A model generated the notes under the pieces. It worked only from the letters and a program-made list of their open reading frames with translations, was not told the DNA's origin and did no database searches. Positions 59,769-64,000 of a DNA stretch of 64,000 nucleotides are shown here, piece by piece; the first letter of the stretch is position 1; every line of letters starts with the position of its first letter. The stretch lies in the NCBI RefSeq assembly GCF_009905375.1, contig NC_133647.1, positions 43,871,794 through 43,935,793 on the forward strand. Direction: 5' to 3'. This stretch comes from Apium graveolens. Lineage: Eukaryota; Streptophyta; Magnoliopsida; Apiales; Apiaceae. The position numbers were made by a program, and so were the translations under genes.

Positions 59769-61561
59769 TTATGTCTACTAGAACTGTAGGCATAAATTTG
59801 GGTTTAGCTTGATGATAACAAAATACTTAACAAATATATAAACTGTAACTAAGCAGAAATTCAAAAGTGCTGCAAAAATGTATATGCTGAGATGAAATTG
59901 AAGAAATACATTGTTTCCAAGGGTGCTCCTTTAGCTTGAGCAAATTACTTTCTTTTCCTTTGATCCCTGGTTTTCTTTCCTAGCCTCTTGTCATTTTCCT
60001 CCATTTGAAGTTGAAGTTGTCTGTAGAATTCAGCTTCATCTTCTTCATTGATATCTAACTTAGATTGCATATTCTTGAGAGTTTCATTACTGGCAATCTT
60101 TAGCTGATCTTCAATTCTGAAAAATCTTCTGACTCCTTTGTTGTCTCTGAAGTCCATCAACCAATGAGGTGATTTGCGAATTGTAATACCTTTCTCTTGA
60201 ATGAATAAAGTTCTAGGCAAAGCATTGGGCTCCCTCCAAGTTTTCCTTATGTTGGCAATCTTATTGAGAATCTCAGTCCTGGCAGTTATAGTAAAGCCAG
60301 AATCCTTATGTATGGCTGAGTAGACTCTAATCAAGGTAGTGTAGCCTTCATTCAGAATTCTGTGAAGAGGCCATGTTCTTTCCCCAGCTCCTTTGTATTT
60401 GAACACTAGTCTTTCTGGTAACTGTCTGTAGGCAGCTATTCCCCTTACATCCTCCAGCTCATCCAGATAGAGTTCAATGTCTGAAAATTCTTTTATGTCA
60501 CAGATGTGAACATAATCATCTTTAGAGTTTTGAGGTTTGGACTTAGGCTTCTGTGTGAATTTGATTGAGGCTTTAGAGGGTGTTGATTTGATTCTTCTTT
60601 TCTGCTTCTTTGATGATGGAGAAGAGGTTATGAAGGTGGGCAATTTGATGGTGTCCCAATCAATTGGTTCCTCCTTGGGAATGATTGTTTCACCATGAAT
60701 GTTCATGAAGGGGTCAGGTTCAATGGGTTCAGGAATGGAGGGTAGTGGTTTGGATATTAATTGGGTTTCTTCAGTCTTATCTACCTTCTTTCTCTTTGCA
60801 TTGACCTTCTTTCTTTTCCCTTTCTGCCATTCTTCCTTACTTCTTTCCTCCATCTCAGTACCAACCATGTCCCCCATAGCTTCATCTTCACCTTTGTCTT
60901 CAATTACTTTTTGATCTTCAGCCTGACTTGACTCTAGCTATTTTTAAGCTTTGCTTGTGCTCTTTTGTCAGCCTTTAGCTGTTTGGCTTCTTCCTTCAAC
61001 CTTTTGGTTTCTTCCTTCTTGGCTATTGAGAATTTGGGATGTCCTTGCATCACACATATGCTCTTTCCCTCTCTGAAAATAATAGCCATGTTTCTCCTTA
61101 CAGCCTCATCCATGGTCTCTTTGAGATATGCAATACTCCTTCCTAAAAGCTTGTCCTCATCTACTTTTGGAAGAGGAAAATCCACCTCTTTTAGAGGATT
61201 CTTTGTAGAGTCCTTATTGGATCTGTTGTTGGGCTTGAGAACCATAGGTTGCAGATCTTTGGAAGAAGTTTCTCCATCCTTATGCCTCCCTACTGGCTTG
61301 AGTTCCATAATAATTGATTCCACTTTTGTGCTATGCTTCACAGATTGTGATTGAGAAGTTGTAGAACCAAATATTAGTTGCATCTTTTCATCAATCTTCT
61401 TCCTTTGCTCTTTGACTTGCAATTCAGCTCCTGCTATCTGGATTAGATCAATTCCATCTAGCTTTCCTTTGACTTGAATTGGTGAAGAAGTTGTGATGAC
61501 AGGAACTAGCACTTGAGAAATGTGAACTGTTGTAGATGGTTCTCCTTCCCCTTCCCCTTTA

Positions 61562-61576
61562 TTCTCCCCCTTTTTG
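61562..61576 (-). other. Internal polypurine run in Copia-4 ORF3
   Basis: The minus strand reads AAAAAGGGGGAGAA. The same 14 bases occur at the matching place in Copia-2 ORF3 (about 45890..45903) and Copia-3 ORF3 (about 53528..53541). Candidate second priming site, or a conserved Lys-Lys-Gly-Glu peptide. Confidence 0.55.
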
Positions 61577-62670
61577 TTATCATCAAGGGTAGGGGTCAAG
61601 CCTTGTGCTTGTGCCAACTGCATGAGGAGATTTGTTTGAGTTTGTTGATTCTGAAGAATGGTGACCATAGAGTCTTCAATTATTTGAACCCTATCTTCCA
61701 ATCTGGCCAACCTCTTATCAGCATCAGAGGCCTTCCTTAGTCTCCCCAATAAATCTTGCATAATACCATAGGGTATAACTGAATCCAATTTCTCAGCATT
61801 GTAGGATTTCAGATCAGCAATGTCCAGCTTGAGCTCATCCACACTTAGATTGTGCTGGTAATGCTGCAACTGCAAGAGATGCAGAGATTCCAGATGAGCT
61901 TGAAGAATTGCCTTGGTGCCAGCATCCTGAGTCTCCTGAATGGCTTGCTGAATTGTCATGACTTGTTTGACCAAAGTGACACCAAACTCTCCTGGTGTTG
62001 ATGGTTTGGCCCATGCCCATGCAGGAAGAATAGGAACAGAACTTGGGCCTGCTACTCCCCCTAAGTTCATGCTCTCATTCAAAGAATTAGAGTCATCATC
62101 ATTAGAATTTACTCCAAATTCTTCAGATGGCTCAGCAGCTTGAGAAGGCAGCCTGTTGACAGCAGCTTTGTCTCTTAGAAGAGATTCTGAAGTGTGGACA
62201 ATGTGTAGTGTCTGTTCTGCCTCCACATTGCCCTGTGCAGCCAATAATTGATAGGCTGAAACAGGGTGAGTAAAAGTGTCAGCATCTAAGGAAATGTTAT
62301 CAATGACAGCTTTGTAGTGTTGCTGAAATTGTCTTCCCTTATCTGCATCATCCGCTTTCATGAACTCACTAGCAATGGCTGGATCCACCCTTATAGCTTC
62401 TGTACCTGCCTTTCTCTCAATTTCTCTCTTTTCTTGCATCAGGGGCTCCCCCTGGCTCACACACAACTTCTAAGGTGGCACTCCTCTCACTTACTTTTGC
62501 CATGCTGGAAGAAATAGCATGCATTTGGTGACTCTCATCCTCTCCTTTTGCCTGGGAGCAACCCAGCCTCTCACTCAAAAAATCACTCCCTTCCCTCAAG
62601 CCTAACAGTGATTGTACAGTTGCCATGTCCTCTACAGTTGGAGTTGTTTCTGTTAAGTGTGTAGAGGCCA

Positions 62671-62785
62671 TCAACGGATAGGGAGTATCCGTTGAAGTGG
62701 AAACTGATGGTATCAACGGATAACTGCTGTTAAGCTTATCCGTTGAAGAACAACCACTTGTCAACGGATGAGAGATATCCGTTGA
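62671..62785. repeat. Three inverted pairs of ATCCGTTGA inside Copia-4 ORF3
   Basis: TCAACGGAT at 62671, 62713 and 62761, each followed by ATCCGTTGA at 62687, 62738 and 62777. The first pair is a perfect 10-bp inverted repeat with a 5-bp loop. On the coding strand they read Ser-Thr-Asp and (in two of three) Tyr-Pro-Leu. Confidence 0.85.
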
Positions 62786-64000
62786 AGAAGGAAATGATGT
62801 AGAGATAGAAAGTGATATAATTGTTGAATCTGTGTGGATTGATTTTAATTGAGATGACACAGATTCTGCAACTACATCTGAAAGAATTGGCTGATGATCC
62901 AACAAATCATCTAAAAGATGATGATCACCAGGTTTTGAGTGGGGCTCCTCCCTGAGTTTTAATGAGGGAGAATCAGGAATTGATGTGAATATCATATCCA
63001 TATCCAGAGAGGGTGTAGGAGAGTTTGAGGAATGGTGTGTGTCTATATTGAGAGAATGGGGCTGTGATTCCATATTTGCTGGAATCACATCAAGCTGAAT
63101 TTGAGAAGGCACAGATACTGGTGGGTGTATTTGTGCTGTGTGTGCCCCTTGTGTGGAAACTAGGGTTTTGGCCTTCTTCTTCCTTGAAAAGGCTTGAATT
63201 GGTGAATGTTTAGCTTCAGTGTCCCTCCCTCTTTTGTTCTGTGTCCCTGGGTGGGGACTATTTTCAATAGTTACATCCTTTTGGAAGGATGCAACTAGGG
63301 ATGTGCTGGACTCCTTTTGAACCACTACAGTCTTTTGAGAGACTGTGGCTTGGCTGGAATGGGTACCACTCTCCTCTCCCACCTTATCCTGGGGGGCTTT
63401 TTGATGTTCACCCCTCCCCTCACCACTCACACCCTGTTCACTCCCTTCAGGGTTTATGGTAGTTGTTACAACTGTTGTCTTTTGAGAAACAACAGAGGTA
63501 GGTTTCTTTGACTTGACTTTGGAGATTTTTGATTTGGTGGCTTTGGTAGGAGCCTGTTTGGACAATGACACAGGTTCCATAGCCACACTAGAAGGCAAAG
63601 AAACATTGGGGTTGGAAATAGTAGGAGTTATAGAAACATTTACCTCACTTACCTGTGGTGCATTCATGATTGGCAAGTATACCAATGGCACCTGGCTGTT
63701 GAGGTTCATTCTCAAAAGGTCTGCAAGGACCCTTTTCTCTTGTGCCCAGCATTTGAGTTTATTATTCTCATTGGATATAACCAAACCTTCAGCAACATGG
63801 TTAGCCAATAACATAAAGAATCTAGCAAAGTAGATGTTATGTGGTCTATTAGCTTTGTTACCTAATCTGGAACCTAATTCTAGCATAACACAGTTGCTAA
63901 AATTAAAGTACCTATCAGAAACTAGCATATAGAGCATATTAACAAGAGATGAAGTAATAGCATCAAAATTGCTAATCTTCCCAGAGAAAACCTTAATAAA

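Larger units (their letters stand above)
58702..64000 (-). mobile_element. Copia-4: SIRE-type element, 3' part only in window
   Basis: The 3' LTR (58702..59756), polypurine tract and ORF3 are on the minus strand; gag and pol lie beyond the right edge. The LTR start (TGTTATTCCC) and length are like Copia-1, so the two are sister families, distinguished by motif ATCCGTTGA versus ATCCGTCGG. It is the most recent layer of the right-hand nest. Confidence 0.9.
59945..64000 (-). pseudogene. Copia-4 ORF3, over 1,350 codons, two frameshifts, runs off window
   Basis: The frame enters at 64000 with FSGKISNFDAI, NFSNCVMLELGSRLG and NIYFARFFMLLANHV, aligning with the Copia-2 ORF3 N-terminal domain. A Ser/Thr/Pro-rich linker with basic patch SRKKKAK and six motif units (62671..62785) follows. 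A frameshift near 62450 leads to 60934..62466: coiled coil (LEDRVQIIEDSMVTILQNQ), then NKKGENK, and a Lys-rich end. A second frameshift near 60935 leads to 59945..60877, with a basic stretch and a C-terminal domain (LPERLVFKYKGAGERTW, GYTTLIRVYSAIH) ending DQRKRK. No membrane segment seen. Same order as Copia-2, low identity. Function unknown. Confidence 0.8.

Overview
The window is plant nuclear DNA made almost entirely of nested LTR retrotransposons. I found no convincing host gene, rRNA, tRNA or CRISPR. SIRE-type Ty1/copia and chromodomain-bearing (Tekay/Del-type) Ty3/gypsy polyproteins, initiator-Met-tRNA primer sites (TGGTATCAGAGC) and a Stowaway-like MITE point to a large-genome flowering plant, probably a eudicot. 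The species cannot be read from the sequence.

Layout. (1) Copia-1 (minus strand) spans 1..34678. Its 3' LTR lies beyond the left edge, and it is split by two whole gypsy elements. Gypsy-1 (1059..15693, target duplication GTTGT) sits in its RNase H region. Gypsy-2 (21480..34023, target duplication GTTTA) sits in its 5' LTR. The 3' LTR of Gypsy-1 itself carries a solo LTR (2207..3867, target duplication CAATA) and a MITE (5539..5788, target TA). (2) Copia-2 (plus strand, 34955..48134, target duplication TGTTA) is complete, and I see only two differences between its two 599-bp LTRs. (3) About 1.3 kb of unassigned AT-rich DNA follows. (4) Next comes a ladder of minus-strand insertions, each cutting the one before: a gypsy-type LTR fragment (49403..51237), Copia-3 (51238..57011), an LTR of the Gypsy-2 family (57012..58701), and Copia-4 (58702..64000, running off the window).

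How the parts work together. The gypsy elements encode Gag, protease, RT/RNase H and integrase-chromodomain, plus a small extra ORF before gag. All are broken by stops and frameshifts. The copia elements encode Gag, protease-integrase and RT-RNase H, and then a very large third ORF (ORF3, about 1,230 codons in Copia-2) between pol and the 3' LTR, in the same sense. Homologous ORF3s occur in all four copia elements. Each appears to have its own TATA/leader, a conserved N-terminal domain, basic NLS-like patches, a coiled coil and a C-terminal helical domain.

The most unusual signal is that each copia family is peppered with its own short motif in LTR, untranslated and coding DNA alike: AAGTTCTGAT in Copia-2/3, ATCCGTCGG in Copia-1, ATCCGTTGA in Copia-4. 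A family-specific motif together with an extra nuclear-looking ORF resembles the logic of VANC anti-silencing proteins and their dispersed target motifs in VANDAL DNA transposons. That link is inference only.
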